NCBI GenBank assembly: GCA_037176885.1
Contig: JAWWNJ010000010.1
Span: forward strand, 806,001 to 870,000
Origin: Favolaschia claudopus
Taxonomy: Eukaryota > Basidiomycota > Agaricomycetes > Agaricales > Mycenaceae
DNA length: 64,000 nucleotides
Direction of reading: 5' to 3'
The stretch's first letter is position 1, and each line of letters begins with the position of its first letter. Both the position numbers and the translations under genes were made by a program. The notes under the pieces are model-generated. The model was given only the letters and a program-made list of their open reading frames with translations, did not search any database and was not told where the DNA came from. Of this stretch, positions 35,001 through 46,432 are shown piece after piece.

Positions 35001-35320
35001 CGTTCATCGAGTGGAGCAAGAGTATGAGGTAGCGCCAACAGTCGAGGCAATCGCCACGCAGGGCGGAAAGAGGCGGAAAGAACGCGTTACGGTAACCTAG
35101 TTCTCTGATACGCGACAAGAGAAACGGAAATCTCGCTTACCCGTCAAAGCTTCCGGCTCCGCTGAAAACTGGAGTTGTTGAACCACGGTAAGGCCAACGG
35201 ATTCCGAGTTGGAAGTCCCCTGAGCCAGCCATAAACCTGCGATACGCAATCTCATTCTCTGCACTTGTCGTATGCCCATCGTCTTACCCAGCTGACAGAC
35301 GTCCGCGGGCGCTAATCTGG

Positions 35321-36333
35321 CGGCCCATCACACTTCATCTTTGAACCGTTACGGTTGACTGCAAATCCTGAATGAATTTATATCAAGTGAGGTCGTATCT
35401 CAGGCAGAAATGGTCAAAATTTCCGCCTCAAGTAAGAAGCTGATTGAGGATGACATTTCATACAGAATTTCTTCACTTCACCTTTGCCATGAAGGTATAA
35501 TCCATTACAATGGGGCGCTGCATCGTTGCAGAGGTGCGGATTATCGCAACAGATGATGACGTCGGAATTTTCGCAGATCGCATCAGTGATCACTGATCAT
35601 GCTGATGCCTCGGGCTCAGGTTTTTACTTCCGTTCACAATCCGTTCAAGGAGCCCTCGTCCAGACTCCAGAGAAGTGGATGCTCGTCGAAACTACCGTGA
35701 GACCCTGGTTGGCTTGACGACTTGAAAGAAATATGAACGTTAGGCCGCCCTCACAGGCCCGGGCTCACCCGGCAGCGACTCCGAGTCTGACTGGATGGCC
35801 TGATTCCTTGAATCTTCGATGAGGGAGTGGGCAATAGGGCAAAGGTTCCTTTGTTCAACTCAATCGGACTCGAATAACTATAATCTGATAGTATCAAGGT
35901 GAGTTCTCGCCTCCACCGAGCCTGAATTTCGAAGAGCTGAAATCACCAATCACAAAATGGGTCTTGGGCGTCTGTCCAATTTTTTTCTGGTCGGGAAAAA
36001 TCGATCCGGACTGGCGACTGCATGAACAGCGCGACTATGGTGAGCAATTGAAACTGGACAGCCCGATGGATCGATACCGTGACCTTGACCGTCGGCAGTC
36101 CTGAATATTTTCAAGAAATTTTCAGCTACAAAGTTCTTTGAGGCTGAAGCGAAACATTGCTTCGTAGGGCACTGTGGCACTACACCTTCGTCTTACCTGG
36201 CTCCCGAAGGTTCCGAGGCCACGATTTCCAATGGGACATCCCCCTTCCTAATCGAGCAATATACGGACGAGCGTCCCATTGTCCCAACGCTTTGAGGTTC
36301 CACCAAACAACGGTCCACAGTCCACCTCCACCG
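35321..36333. other. intergenic, nothing recognised
   Basis: No convincing gene. Frames such as 35526-35717 (+) show no domain and no splice partners. The last 100 bp are the promoter of the gene at 36401. Confidence 0.45.
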
Positions 36334-36340
36334 TATATAA
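36334..36340 (+). promoter_or_regulatory. TATA box
   Basis: TATATAA 61-67 bp upstream of the ATG at 36401, which itself has a CAACCACCATG context. Confidence 0.6.
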
Positions 36341-36400
36341 GGCACCAGTTCCTCCCCTTCGCCCCTTCAAGGTTCCACCCAACCCTTTTCATCAACCACC

Positions 36401-37417
36401 ATGTCCTACACCGTTCATACTCTCCAAAATGCCTTCGACCTCCCAAGCCCAGTCACTTTCCACTTTGACGATGTCGAACCGGACTTCGACGTCGACTGTC
36501 CCTCCCCGACGAGCTCAGTCCGAGGCGTTTTCGTTCGCTCTCGTCCGAATTCGATGCAGTTATCTGAAGAAGAAGCTGCTTCAATGGGCGCCGACTTTGC
36601 GCAGTTCGGTATGACGGGCGACTTACGCGTCCCATTCATCCACGCGGCTCCATCTTCGCGGGTGGCATTCCACGCCAATGCCACTTCATACCGCGAGGAG
36701 GACACCACCACTGTGCGCACCTCGAAAACCGCCGCCTCCACCCGCAGCAGCACTCCCTCGATGCGTCTCGTCCGCCGTGCATTCACCGACGACGACGATG
36801 CCTCCGACACCGAAAACTCGATGCCACCCGCCCAAGCGTCCCCACCGGCGGCCAAAACACCCCAACGTCGCACCTGGCCGTCCATGGAACGTCTCCGCGG
36901 CCGCGTCTCAGGCATCTTCCAACGAAAACGCGCTTCCTCGACGCTCACAGCCCCTCCTCCTACTCCCTCCGACTCCACCTCCGACGTGTCGACCTGTAGC
37001 ACCTGGGGCTCTGTCGTCACACCCACCTCATCCGACGACGACATCATCCACATCACCCCCTCCTCCCGCCCGCGCCGCACCTTCTCCGGATTCTCCCTCC
37101 GCACCCGCGCCCGCGCAGCCACCACCGCCTCGCAATCCAAACGCCCCGTCGCGCATGATGCGGACGACCACCTCGCCATCCCTCGCGCGAAGCGCGTCCG
37201 CCGCTCCCGTTCGTTCTCGGGGTTTACCAGCATGGCACAGCAGATGATGTTGCCCCCCATCGCCGACGTGGATGAGCCGGAGGTCGACGAGGTCGGGATG
37301 GAAGCTTACAATGTCGCGCGAGGGATTGGGCAGTTTTGGGTCTACGAGGAAGATGAGATGCGGGGGTCGTTGGCGGCTGCTGGGATTCTTGAGCGTGGGG
37401 TTGAGCGTCATTGGTGA
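36401..37417 (+). CDS. intronless, largely disordered hypothetical protein (338 residues)
   Basis: Single exon in a window where nearly every other gene is split. Starts MSYTVHTLQNAFDLPSPVTF. A conserved-looking N-terminal piece (SMQLSEEEAASMGADFAQFG) is followed by long Ser/Thr/Pro-rich low complexity with basic patches (RRTWPSMERLRGRVSGIFQR, RAKRVRRSRSFSGF) that look like nuclear-localisation or phosphorylation sites (RRTFSGFSL, RRSRSFSGF). It ends with an ordered-looking segment (EAYNVARGIGQFWVYEEDEM) and ERHW. No known domain recognised. Strong codon bias to C/G at third positions and a TATA box support real expression. Confidence 0.75.
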   Translation: MSYTVHTLQNAFDLPSPVTFHFDDVEPDFDVDCPSPTSSVRGVFVRSRPNSMQLSEEEAASMGADFAQFGMTGDLRVPFIHAAPSSRVAFHANATSYREEDTTTVRTSKTAASTRSSTPSMRLVRRAFTDDDDASDTENSMPPAQASPPAAKTPQRRTWPSMERLRGRVSGIFQRKRASSTLTAPPPTPSDSTSDVSTCSTWGSVVTPTSSDDDIIHITPSSRPRRTFSGFSLRTRARAATTASQSKRPVAHDADDHLAIPRAKRVRRSRSFSGFTSMAQQMMLPPIADVDEPEVDEVGMEAYNVARGIGQFWVYEEDEMRGSLAAAGILERGVERHW

Positions 37418-37633
37418 ATGCTTTGACCTTCGGCAATTTCTTCTCTATCCATCCATGTTTCCTATGCTTATTTATGCCCGTATGCCGATATGCCTCTCCG
37501 TCTTGTATTTGTAATTTTTGTTTTGTAGCACGGCTCTGTTGATTGAAGTCTAAATTTCTTGGAATTCAGCGAGATAAATGATTCCGATCGATAAACATAC
37601 AATATAAGATACACAAAGAATGTCCGACCATCC

Positions 37634-38253
37634 TCATCTCGTGAATAACAAAACGCCGACCAGTGTTACAATGCTCGACGCCACTGAAAGTCGCGTTGTA
37701 AGCTGTAGGGCACCACTCATCAAACCCGCGGTCTGCGAAGCGGTAGGGGCTGGCAGGGATAGCGTCAAAGAAGAAATTGTGATATTATTCTTCCTGCATT
37801 CATCGACGTATTCTGCGACAGGAGAGAACTGTGTTCAGAAATATCAACAAGAAAGTAGAGCTGACCATCCAAAACAGATTGAGCGGCGTTCTGAGCAAGG
37901 CTGCCGGAATTAAAGCCAAGAATACAGTCAACGCAATCCGCAAAATTGTTCGCATTGCCGTCAGTGCAGCGGCATTTCAGGTCGGATCCACATTTCTGCA
38001 AGCGGAGAGCTCAGAACACATGAAATAATTACCAGCAACTGAAACGTACAGATTGGAAAGATATAGTCGATTGACATGTCGAAATACAGGGTGGAGGAAC
38101 GAGTGTGCCGTTGATGTCAGCCAGAGGGATGAGCAAGGCGGACGCTGCGGAAGGAGATTAAGGGACAATATCTGAATCCAGTACATGCGCCACGTACGCA
38201 CCTCGCGTGAATAAAAAAAGAAAACCGGGCGCAAGCACCAAAATCAAATTCAT
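37634..38253 (-). CDS. small secreted CFEM-like Cys-rich protein with probable GPI anchor
   Basis: Not visible as one frame; assembled from four exons: 38202-38253, 38050-38144, 37866-37995 and 37634-37812 (152 codons with stop, 151 residues). Signal peptide MNLILVLAPGFLFLF. The mature part has eight Cys in the order PPC-x3-C-...-KC-GSD-LKC-R-C-x10-C-VD-C-...-C. This fits the CFEM consensus (C-x3-C ... C-x2-D-x2-C-x-C ... C-x2-C ... C), including the Asp after the third Cys that binds haem in Candida CFEM proteins. A Ser/Thr tail leads to a C-terminal hydrophobic segment (VASSIVTLVGVLLF), typical of GPI signals. CFEM proteins act in haem/iron capture, cell-wall structure or host interaction. 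The last Cys spacing (24) is longer than usual. Confidence 0.75.
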
Positions 38254-38955
38254 TGGACCGGCGATGTGTTTCTGAGACTAGAGAGCGACCCAGAAAGCGG
38301 CAAGCCAACGAGAAAAAGAAGAACGAAAATGAAAGAGAAAAGGGGGGAAAGGAGGCAAAGACGGAGAACCAGTGAAAGGTAAGTAAGTAAGTACGGCAAA
38401 AGTCAGGGCTGCGGCTTTTTCAAGGGCGGCGCCAGATCATTCTGATCGTTGGGAGGCGGCGGCGATTCGGCGAATGGACGCCAGAGGCCAATACAAGAAG
38501 CCAGAACAGCTTGTACCGTATGAGTGGAGCTGTGGGCGCCTCTATGAGAGTTTTTTGTGTGAAACGCTTCGCGAGAACAATAGTCCTCCTCACGACGAGC
38601 AACAGCCGCTCTCGCAGGCAATGTCATGCATAGCACCGTTACCTCGTCTTGACTCACACTTCGTCCCAGCGGCTGAAGAGGGCGAGCTGGCGCACAGATA
38701 GATCTCATTTGCCGTCGAGGGATATCGGTAGGTCAGTGGAGGTCAGTGGTAGGTCGTCGCCGTACACCTCTGATGATGGAGGCAGGAACTTGAAGCAAAG
38801 AGCGCCCATTACGGCAACCCATCTTCCGCATCATGATGCGGCGAACCCCCGATGGCGGCCCGCGTAGGTTAGACACTGACCGCCCAACAAGGCATTTACG
38901 AATGCACCTAATACATTGCCCATACGGAAAAAAAGGATTCAATAGCGAAAAAAAA
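38254..38955. other. intergenic
   Basis: A purine-rich stretch (GAAAATGAAAGAGAAAAGGGGGG, about 38320-38355) upstream of the CFEM-like gene and the 3' flank of the adenylate cyclase gene. Frames at 38403-38708 (-) and 38474-38701 (+) lie in one another's shadow and show no domain. Confidence 0.4.
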
Positions 38956-41900
38956 TCAACGAATTTGTAGCATGGTCCGTAATTCCTCCAGTGTCCGTTC
39001 ATCCATATCCCGAAGAGCAGATACGATAGCATTCTTGGTGAGTGACTGAGTATTAAATTTGTGTCGAAGAACAAGTTCGGCATTTTCGATCCTGATAGTG
39101 AGTGAGTATAAAAGCGCTGATAGTTCCGAATCCGTCAGGTCCGTGTTCGAAGGGAGGAGAATGTCCGCGTCAGCGGCTGGTTTGTCAGGAAGTGAGTAGA
39201 GCGCTGGATCTGCGCAGGCGATTTCCAAGCGCACGCAGAGCCGAGCGAGCTCGCGAACCTGTGTGAGCTCGAACCGGCTAGATGGCGGAGGACTGCGTAA
39301 CGGTGGGCTAGGAAGAGGTGGAGGATTGACGACAATGGGTTCGATGTATGTACTGCGTCCTAGGAGGGATGAAGGGAGCACGAAGGACAGCGTCTCTGGT
39401 ACCTCCAGCCCCTTGAGCTTCATTTCTCCAACGCGAAACACCGATGGCCCAAGATGTCGAATGCCATCGATAGCCTCCTTCGGTTGAGGTTCGGGATATT
39501 CGACGGCAGGATCGCTCTGAAAAATCCGAGCATTCAGTTCGTTCAGCACATCCGCACTGAACATGATCTGCCCTCCAGCTGCCACACTCGCAATACGAGC
39601 CGCCCGCGTCACCAGTATTCCGAAGTAGTCCATACGATTAGTGACGGGATCGGTCAAGCAGAGTGGTGAACCGCAATGAATCCCTATGCGGATTGATAAT
39701 CCACGGTACATGAGGCGACCATCGACATCGTAAATCTCCCTGCCGTCAGGGCAATCGAGAATATCTTGCGGCCAAGAAACCTTGAGGAGCTCGACCTGCA
39801 CGGTCAGACACCACCATACAGCGGCGAGAACGGTGGGGAAGGAGCACATGAAGCTATCGCCCTCAGTGCGAACTTCGTATCCACCGCAGATACGCAGATA
39901 TCGACGGAGAAGATTGTTGTGTAGATGGATAGCGGTGATCATCCCCGATGGCGTAGCCTCCCACAAGTGAGTAGAGCCCTTGATGTCCGTGAAAACAATA
40001 GCGACATGACCCACCGGGGGCGGCACCTCGTCTTTCAAGCGGTCAAGAATGCGGTCTACGACTCCTGCGGCACGTCGCCTCCGTCGATCAGTCGGTGCCC
40101 CATCACTTTTATCGTGGAATAGGTTGGCCAGCGACACCACCATAACCATCGTACTCCCCTCCGCACCATAGCTAATAGCGACATCGCGTAGTTTCTGCGC
40201 TGCCGCCGTCGGCTCCGTATGCTGAACCAGATCCACAGCAGTTTGATACGTGACGAAATCCCAAAGCCCACGGTTCGCGATGATAACTATGTCGTCTAGG
40301 CTGGTGAGCTCATATGGGAAGATATCCGGACGGGCATTGACCATAGGCAGCAAATGGTAGAATCCAAACGAGCGAGAAATATCCAACTCGTTTCCGACCA
40401 GGCCGGAGGGCGATATCCAGCCTTGAGCGGCACGAATCCGGGCTGTTTCGGTTCGATCCCAGGGCTCATGCTTCCGAGACACAGGAATCGCGGTTCCACG
40501 GCGCGAAACAATCGCAAGTGCGTTGCCCGCATTCGCGATGTACATCCGCTTGTCGACGACATCGATGTAGACCACGACGCCGGAAGCGCCGTTATACACT
40601 TGTGAAGCATCGACGATGGGTGGGCCGCCTGCGCCTGACGTGCGTCGTAGAGAGCCAAAGAGTGAGTCGTGGTGCTCTTGGTTGAGCTTGAGGAAGGAGC
40701 GACGTAATGCGTCTGGTACGCCTTCGCCGTGCTGGCGGTCAAGAGCGTTTAGTTGGGAGATAAAGACGCGGACGAAATTATCTTTCAAATATTTGGCGAG
40801 CGGGTTCGGCGTTGTAGCAGCGGCTTGATTGGCAGGATGCGAGCGCCCGAACTTAGAAGCGGACTAATTTAGTTAAGTGTAGTGCTGTTGAACATCGAAC
40901 TCACCATCGCAAACACAGTATCCTTCTTCAAACCTCGAAACTCATGCACAAGATCCATCATGAGGGGCTGGCGACTCTTCCCAAGTGTATCCGCGATCCC
41001 ATACGACAGGCCATTGACCAGCGATGAGGAGGTTCGGATCCGACGGTCGTCGCCTTCGTCTGGAATGTCTGAGCCAGTCGTGTTTGTAATAGTCACGTCC
41101 ATCAGACCCAAGACGCGAAGGCGCGAAAGCGCCGAGAAGCCAGAGAACGACTGTCGATCAGCAGAAGAAACGCTCGGGCGGCCGTAATTCGTCATGTCGG
41201 ATTTAATCTGCAGCTGTTTGTTGCCGGAGAGATTTAAATAGAGGAGATTCTTGTTGAAATTCCTAAAGAAATGATACAGTTAAAGAAGATGAGCCAAGAG
41301 AATGGAATCGAACGAACCAGTTCCAATCGTAGTCGATATTATTGATATTATATTTGAGAAGGTTGTTGCCGACGTCGAGGAGGCTGAGACTGTTCGCCTG
41401 TCCGAGCTCGTGCGGAAGGTGTTGGAGATGATTGCCATTCAAGAATAGCGTCGAAAGCCGTTCGAGTTTGGGCAAGTCTTCCCCCGGGAAATGCGTCAAA
41501 CGATTGCCGCTGAGATATATTTCCTCGAGCAGCGTGAGATTGTGGAAGAAATTCGAGGGAAGCTCCTGAATGTCGTTCAAAGAGAGATTGAGGACCCGAA
41601 GCTCTTTGAAAATCATGAGTGGGGGAAGCATCTCGTCGGTGAGAGAATTTTCTGCAAGGTTCAAGACCTCGAGGGAATGTGCCAGAGGAGGAAGGTCGAG
41701 CCTGGGGACAACAGAAGGTCGGCGAGGCGCGAAAGTTGGACTGGGCAATTTAGCCACAGGAATCGTTGGCGAATCTTCCACATCAGACGGAGGATCGTGT
41801 AGTACAGCAAGTAGGTTTGAGGTGAAGTTGGCTCGTGATAGCGATGCACAGTTCCACAAAGACTGCGGAAGTTCAGTGATGCTATTGTTGTGTAAGTCTA

Positions 41901-44005
41901 AAGATTCGAGTTTCTGCAGCTTTCCGAGGGTCTCGGGAATCGCGCTCAGCGAATTGTCTGCGCACGAGAGAGTTTCGAGCCATTTGAGATCCCCCATAGC
42001 ATCTGGAAGCCCACGAAGCGAGTTTCGGTCGAGCTTCAGGGTTCGAAGCTGGGGAAGCCGAGAGACTGTGACGTCGGACAAGACCGAGATTTTGGCGTTG
42101 GAGATATCCAAGCAGGTGAGCGCAAAAGAGTACGAACTAGAACCAACGACGAGCTCCGTGATATCGTTGTGCGAGACATTCAGGCCGTGTAACATCGGCC
42201 CTATCGACCGCGGAAGGGTGTGAAGATTATTGTGATCGGCGGACAAGACGGTGAGTTCTGGAAGCTGGCAGGCGGGTTCGAGGTCTGTGATCTGGTTTCG
42301 TCTACAATCCAGTTCGTCGAGAGCTACAAGACTACGAAACTCGTCTGGCAGACCGGAGATTCGGTTACCCACAATGACGAGCTTGGTGAGCCGAGTCAAG
42401 CGTCCGATTGCCTGCGGCAGTTCCCTAATCGAGTTGAACGAGATGTCCAATCGAGAGAGGTTGGGCAGTTTAGTAATGCTAAGAGGGAAGACGTCGAATT
42501 TGTTGTTTGAGATATTGAGATTGAGCAAACTCGGCGGAAAGACGTCCAGAAGTCTCTCGAGGCGATTATTCTGGAGATTCAATGTCGCCAAACGAGGGAG
42601 TTCGTCTAAGCCCGCGTCATTCAGTGACGCAAGACGATTAGACGAGAGGTCAAGCAACGTCAAAGTTGCGCCGAGCCGAATGCTGGGCGGAACCTTCTTC
42701 ATGAATGTATGCGAAAGATAGAGTTCGCTGAGTGCGGTGCACGACTGTATGAAGTCGCCGGGGATGTCGTTGAGAGGATTCCGCGACAAGTGGAGTGATA
42801 CGATGGTGTCGGCGTGCCGATGGAGGACCACGGGAATGGTGACTAGGCTGCGAGCGATAAGATTGACATAAGCAAAGTTGTTCAAAGAAAGATCGTCGTC
42901 CTGAAGAATGAAGATTAATAAAATATCTATCAACGGAAAATACGGGACTCACTGCAGGACCCAAAAATTGACTGCGATACACGAATTTCAGCAAGAAAGG
43001 TACGCCGGGGAGACCGACTCCGCCTTTCCCGGTCCCAGCATCCCCGTCAGACTCGTCGTATCCGGCATGCTGCAAACAGCGCCTCAGGATCTTGGCAGGC
43101 CTCTCATTTGGGCTTAATATCCGTTCTATTGAGGGATTGAGATCAGACAGAAAAGGCACCAACTAAACACACTCACCGCGTCCACGCTCTCTCAAATAAA
43201 GCTCGTGTTTCTCGTGCTCCTCGCCAGCCGGAAGCTTTCCGTCGAGGTAGGGAGTCAACGTCTGCACTGTATCGTCCGCAGATATTCGCAGAATATAATC
43301 GTTGTTGTCCGGTCCGTAAATTCGTATTTTCCACCGAGGAAGATCCCCTGCGCTGCTAGATCGACCGTCGTCCGACATAGACTCCTCCTCTGCTTCTAGT
43401 GAAGGATTCTGTGCCGGTGTAACTGCCCAGCTGTCGGGAATAGGAAAGGACCTTCGGTCAGTGGGACCAATGAGATCCAGGCTCCGTATACGCGACACAG
43501 GTGGTTGTGAGAACGGATTCCGAAGAATTGGTCGCCCATATCTTGAGCTGGAATGCCCCGACTGCGAGCTGGAGTATAGGTCACTGGCGGGGGAACTTGC
43601 ATCGGTGGTATCTGGATATAGAGCCCCGGGGTCAACGATGCCCGCCATGGCCTCGTCGTCGAGCTTCATATCAATTTCGAGGTACATCTCGTCCAGATCC
43701 GCAGGAAGTGGAGGTATTGGAGGTACGTCGTCTGCACTTCGCTTTGGCCGACTGCGGAGGAACCTGCGCTTCGGAACGGGAGGCTGGAACCCGACAACGG
43801 ATGAGCTAGCCGTACGCAAGGAGGGATGCACCGATTCATCAGTGCTATTGCGACCGTTACGTCGAAGACTTTTGAGGGAGAGTTTCCTGTGCACCTGGTG
43901 TAGAAACTCCGTTGATTTTGACTTTCGTAGCTTTTGCTCCGAGTCCAAATACGGTGAGTTGGAGCTTTCTTGCGACCCGCGCTTGGATGTCGTTCCCGAA
44001 AGCAT
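38956..44005 (-). CDS. adenylate cyclase (RA-LRR-PP2C-cyclase), fungal Cyr1/Cac1 type
   Basis: Makes cAMP from ATP in the PKA pathway; membrane-associated, normally under Ras/G-alpha/CAP control. Five exons, 43177-44005, 42953-43125, 41318-42900, 40905-41262 and 38956-40863, total 1,617 codons with stop. Order: Ser-rich N-terminus; Ras-association domain (WKIRIYGPDNNDYILRISAD); PAKILRRCLQHAGYDESDG; a long LRR array (NLQNNRLERL, LDLHNNSITELPQSL); a PP2C-like domain (IYIANAGNALAI-type strand, DDIVIIANRGLWDF); class III cyclase (HVAIVFTDIKGSTHLWE, EVRTEGDSFM, MDYFGILVTRAARI). The metal Asp residues are kept, but Lys to Arg in EVKTEGD and Asn to Thr in VNRAAR depart from what I recall of yeast Cyr1. 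It is short for the family; an upstream exon (donor GTAAGT near 44117) may extend the N-terminus. Confidence 0.9.
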
Positions 44006-44940
44006 TAGGTCGAATTTCTACCGCTATCTTCCACACGCGGGGAACTCTTGAGGGACATGCGCTGGAAGGTCTCCATCAAACGGCGCCACAACGTCGCAGC
44101 GAGTCGTAGAGACTACTTACCTTCCCGAAGCTGGTGGGCGACGATGGTGGTTGGGGAAGAGATTAAGCGCGTCTTTCGCCAATGAAGACGTCGCATCCTC
44201 TGCATGTCAATCCTTCCCCACTTGGTCATATTAAAGTTGTGTTACATCAGTGGCAGTGTAGACATTACGCCACTCAAGTCTCATGCAAACAATCCTTGAA
44301 GTCAACTGGAAGTTGAATTCAGAGAAAGATTCGGTGGAGCGTAAGGGAGGCCGAGTTTAGAGGCGTGCTGGTATTTTAGAACCGGATGCCGAAGTGAGCA
44401 AAAATATTAATGGACGCGCAGCGGGAATCGGTCACGTGACCGCGTCGTGTCCTTCCTGCTCATAATTTAACGCGTTCAAATTTCCGACTTGAATCTCTAG
44501 ACAGTGAAGAGTTCCGAGCATCAATGAATCGATTTATTAGAATGTCGAGAAAGACTACTACCCATTCTTTTCGCTGTGCAGGTCGGTGTTCGCACATAAT
44601 GCGGGCCGTGCGGCACAGAATCAAGTTTGAGAGATCCGACCTGCCCAATTTCAACACAAATATCAAGGGTGGTCTCCACCCATCACATCTACGTTACATC
44701 CTGGAAGAAAGAATCATTGGTCAATGTATGTTACCCACCGCCTTCATCGTTGCCGTATTTAAAACCTGGGAACAGCGCGACAGCTTGGGAGCCCTCACCG
44801 AAGATCAGCGTCCTTTCTCTTCTCCCTCCTTCACCGCTACCACTGGAAGGCTCTATGCGGTGGACCAGCTCTAGCTGATGACCTCTTTGTATCCAACAGC
44901 CGCCGATCTGTCAGTGTCATCCCTCTACAGCTCTTGATTA
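44006..44940. other. bidirectional upstream region
   Basis: Upstream of the adenylate cyclase (-) and of the DUF6533 gene (+). TATTTAAAA at about 44756 is a candidate TATA box for the latter. Two short upstream reading frames follow it (ATG at 44853 and 44876, the second about 20 codons) before the chosen ATG at 44941, so translation may be damped. The frame 44524-44874 shows no domain. Confidence 0.4.
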
Positions 44941-46432
44941 TGACCCAAAATTGGCCTGCAGAAGTCCAAGTCATTTCTTGGGCGCGATATCATTCGGTAC
45001 GCCTGTCAGCACCGAATTCCCTCAATTACGGAGCTGATCTGTACCTTTGACTCTTAGCTTTATTATTCTATGACTATCTTTTAACCTTGGACTTGGAAAT
45101 ATCGAGATACTGGGGCTCTCGATTTTCGTGGCCAACGGTGCTGTTTTTCATCAACCGATACGGGGCACTGCTCGGAAATGTTCCCGTCATCGTGCAGAAA
45201 TTTTGGTCTGCTCCTGAATCCTCCGCATTGATTCCACATAAGCTCACGGTAAGTCAGTAAACTTCACTTTGACCGAAGGAGGTATGAATTTAGTCACAGA
45301 CGTACGCTTTCTATGCAATTATGTGGGATTTAAGCCATTGACACAGCCAATCAGTTGCCAGCACCTGGAGCTCTATCACCAGTGGTTCGTCATTACCACG
45401 CAGATATTGATTGGAGGTTCGCCGCCCTGTCTTTGAGCAACGAGAGAGACTGAAATTCGCCAGTAATGCTCATCTTCCGCACATACGCTCTATACGAGCG
45501 CAATCGAACAATCCTTATCCTGATGCTAATGGTCGGCGCGGGTGTAGTGGCGGCTTGCATCGTGCGTTTTTCATTCATTCAACTTCATCGTCTGTTCCGA
45601 TAACAACTCTGTTCTTCAGTGGGGTACAATTTTCTCCGGCAAGGCGCAAGTCGTCCTGGGTCCCTTGCATCTTGGATGCACATATACAATCATTAATTCT
45701 CAGTAGGTTCACTCCATCTCTTACCTATCGAGATTCAACTGGACATCAGAACCGTCGCCCTCATCGTCGCCTGGGCTTCGATGGCAATATTCGACATCCT
45801 CATATTTTTCTTGACGCTGTACAAGGCCCTGAGTCAGCGGTATTTGGTTGGAGTGCAGCTCTTGCACATACTGCTCCGTGATGGTAGGCGCTATCGGCCA
45901 CTTGAAAGTTACCAATTGATGCGATTTTTATAGGATCGATATATTTTGGGCTAGTACCTTGCCTTGGCCCTCCCACCCGTTGCTGATTTCGGGTGCTTCT
46001 TCAGGGTCGTGGTGGTTTCAAACCTCTGCAATATCATGACGTTTATCGTAAGTGATTCTGTTCGTAGCTGGGCTGCCCTGATGTAAGATTTTAGTTTGGA
46101 GGTGTACGTATCTGAGTTGCAGCTAGTAAGCTTAGAACGTTGACTCACCTCTTTCAGCCTTTCACGCGGGGTGTGGCAACCACGTTCACCAATATGTGAG
46201 GCGTACCAAAAAATGGAATCAAAATTCAATTGACTTACTTTCCACTGGCAGAATATCGTCGATCATGATTTCACGGCTCATGCTGAACATCCGGGATCCT
46301 TCCCTTGCAAATCAGCGGCAAGAATACTCGGAGGGGCATGCAAGTTCTGTAGAAGTAGTAGAGTTCTCTACGTGTATGATGTCCGAAGAGCTGTCAACAC
46401 AAGACTCCGACACGGCAGATGGGTGGATCTGA
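44941..46432 (+). CDS. DUF6533-type seven-span membrane protein, one junction unresolved
   Basis: Belongs to a large basidiomycete family of unknown function. Recognisable in order: ALLFYDYLLTLDLEI and SRYWG (the DUF6533 signature), CQHLELYHQWFVITTQILIG, IFRTYALYERNRTILILML, IQLDIRTVALIVAW, TLYKALSQRYL..QLLHILLRDG, YFGVVVVSNLCNIMTFI and PFTRGVATTFTN, then IISSIMISRLMLNIRDPSL. The tail ends STQDSDTADGWI, TGA at 46432. One intron appears to be GC-AG (TTTTGG|GCTAGT ... TTCAG). The join from the first exon (MTQNWPAEVQVISWARYHS) to the second does not keep phase with canonical sites; either the true first exon is another one or there is a frameshift. The family layout is seven TM spans with receptor-like topology. 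Confidence 0.7.

Larger units (their letters stand above)
32503..35320. repeat. segmental duplication, copy B
   Basis: Second copy of 20668-23555, same orientation, about 11.8 kb downstream. Intron 4 of the gene inside differs by indels and the flanks carry short insertions, so the duplication is not brand new. Confidence 0.9.

Noticed and set aside
36415..37260. 281-codon minus-strand open frame
   Set aside because: Antisense shadow of the intronless gene 36401-37417, caused by its strong GC third-position bias; no domain.
42251..42721. Plus-strand frames (41491-42721) antisense to the LRR exon
   Set aside because: Repetitive antisense shadows of the leucine-rich repeats of adenylate cyclase.
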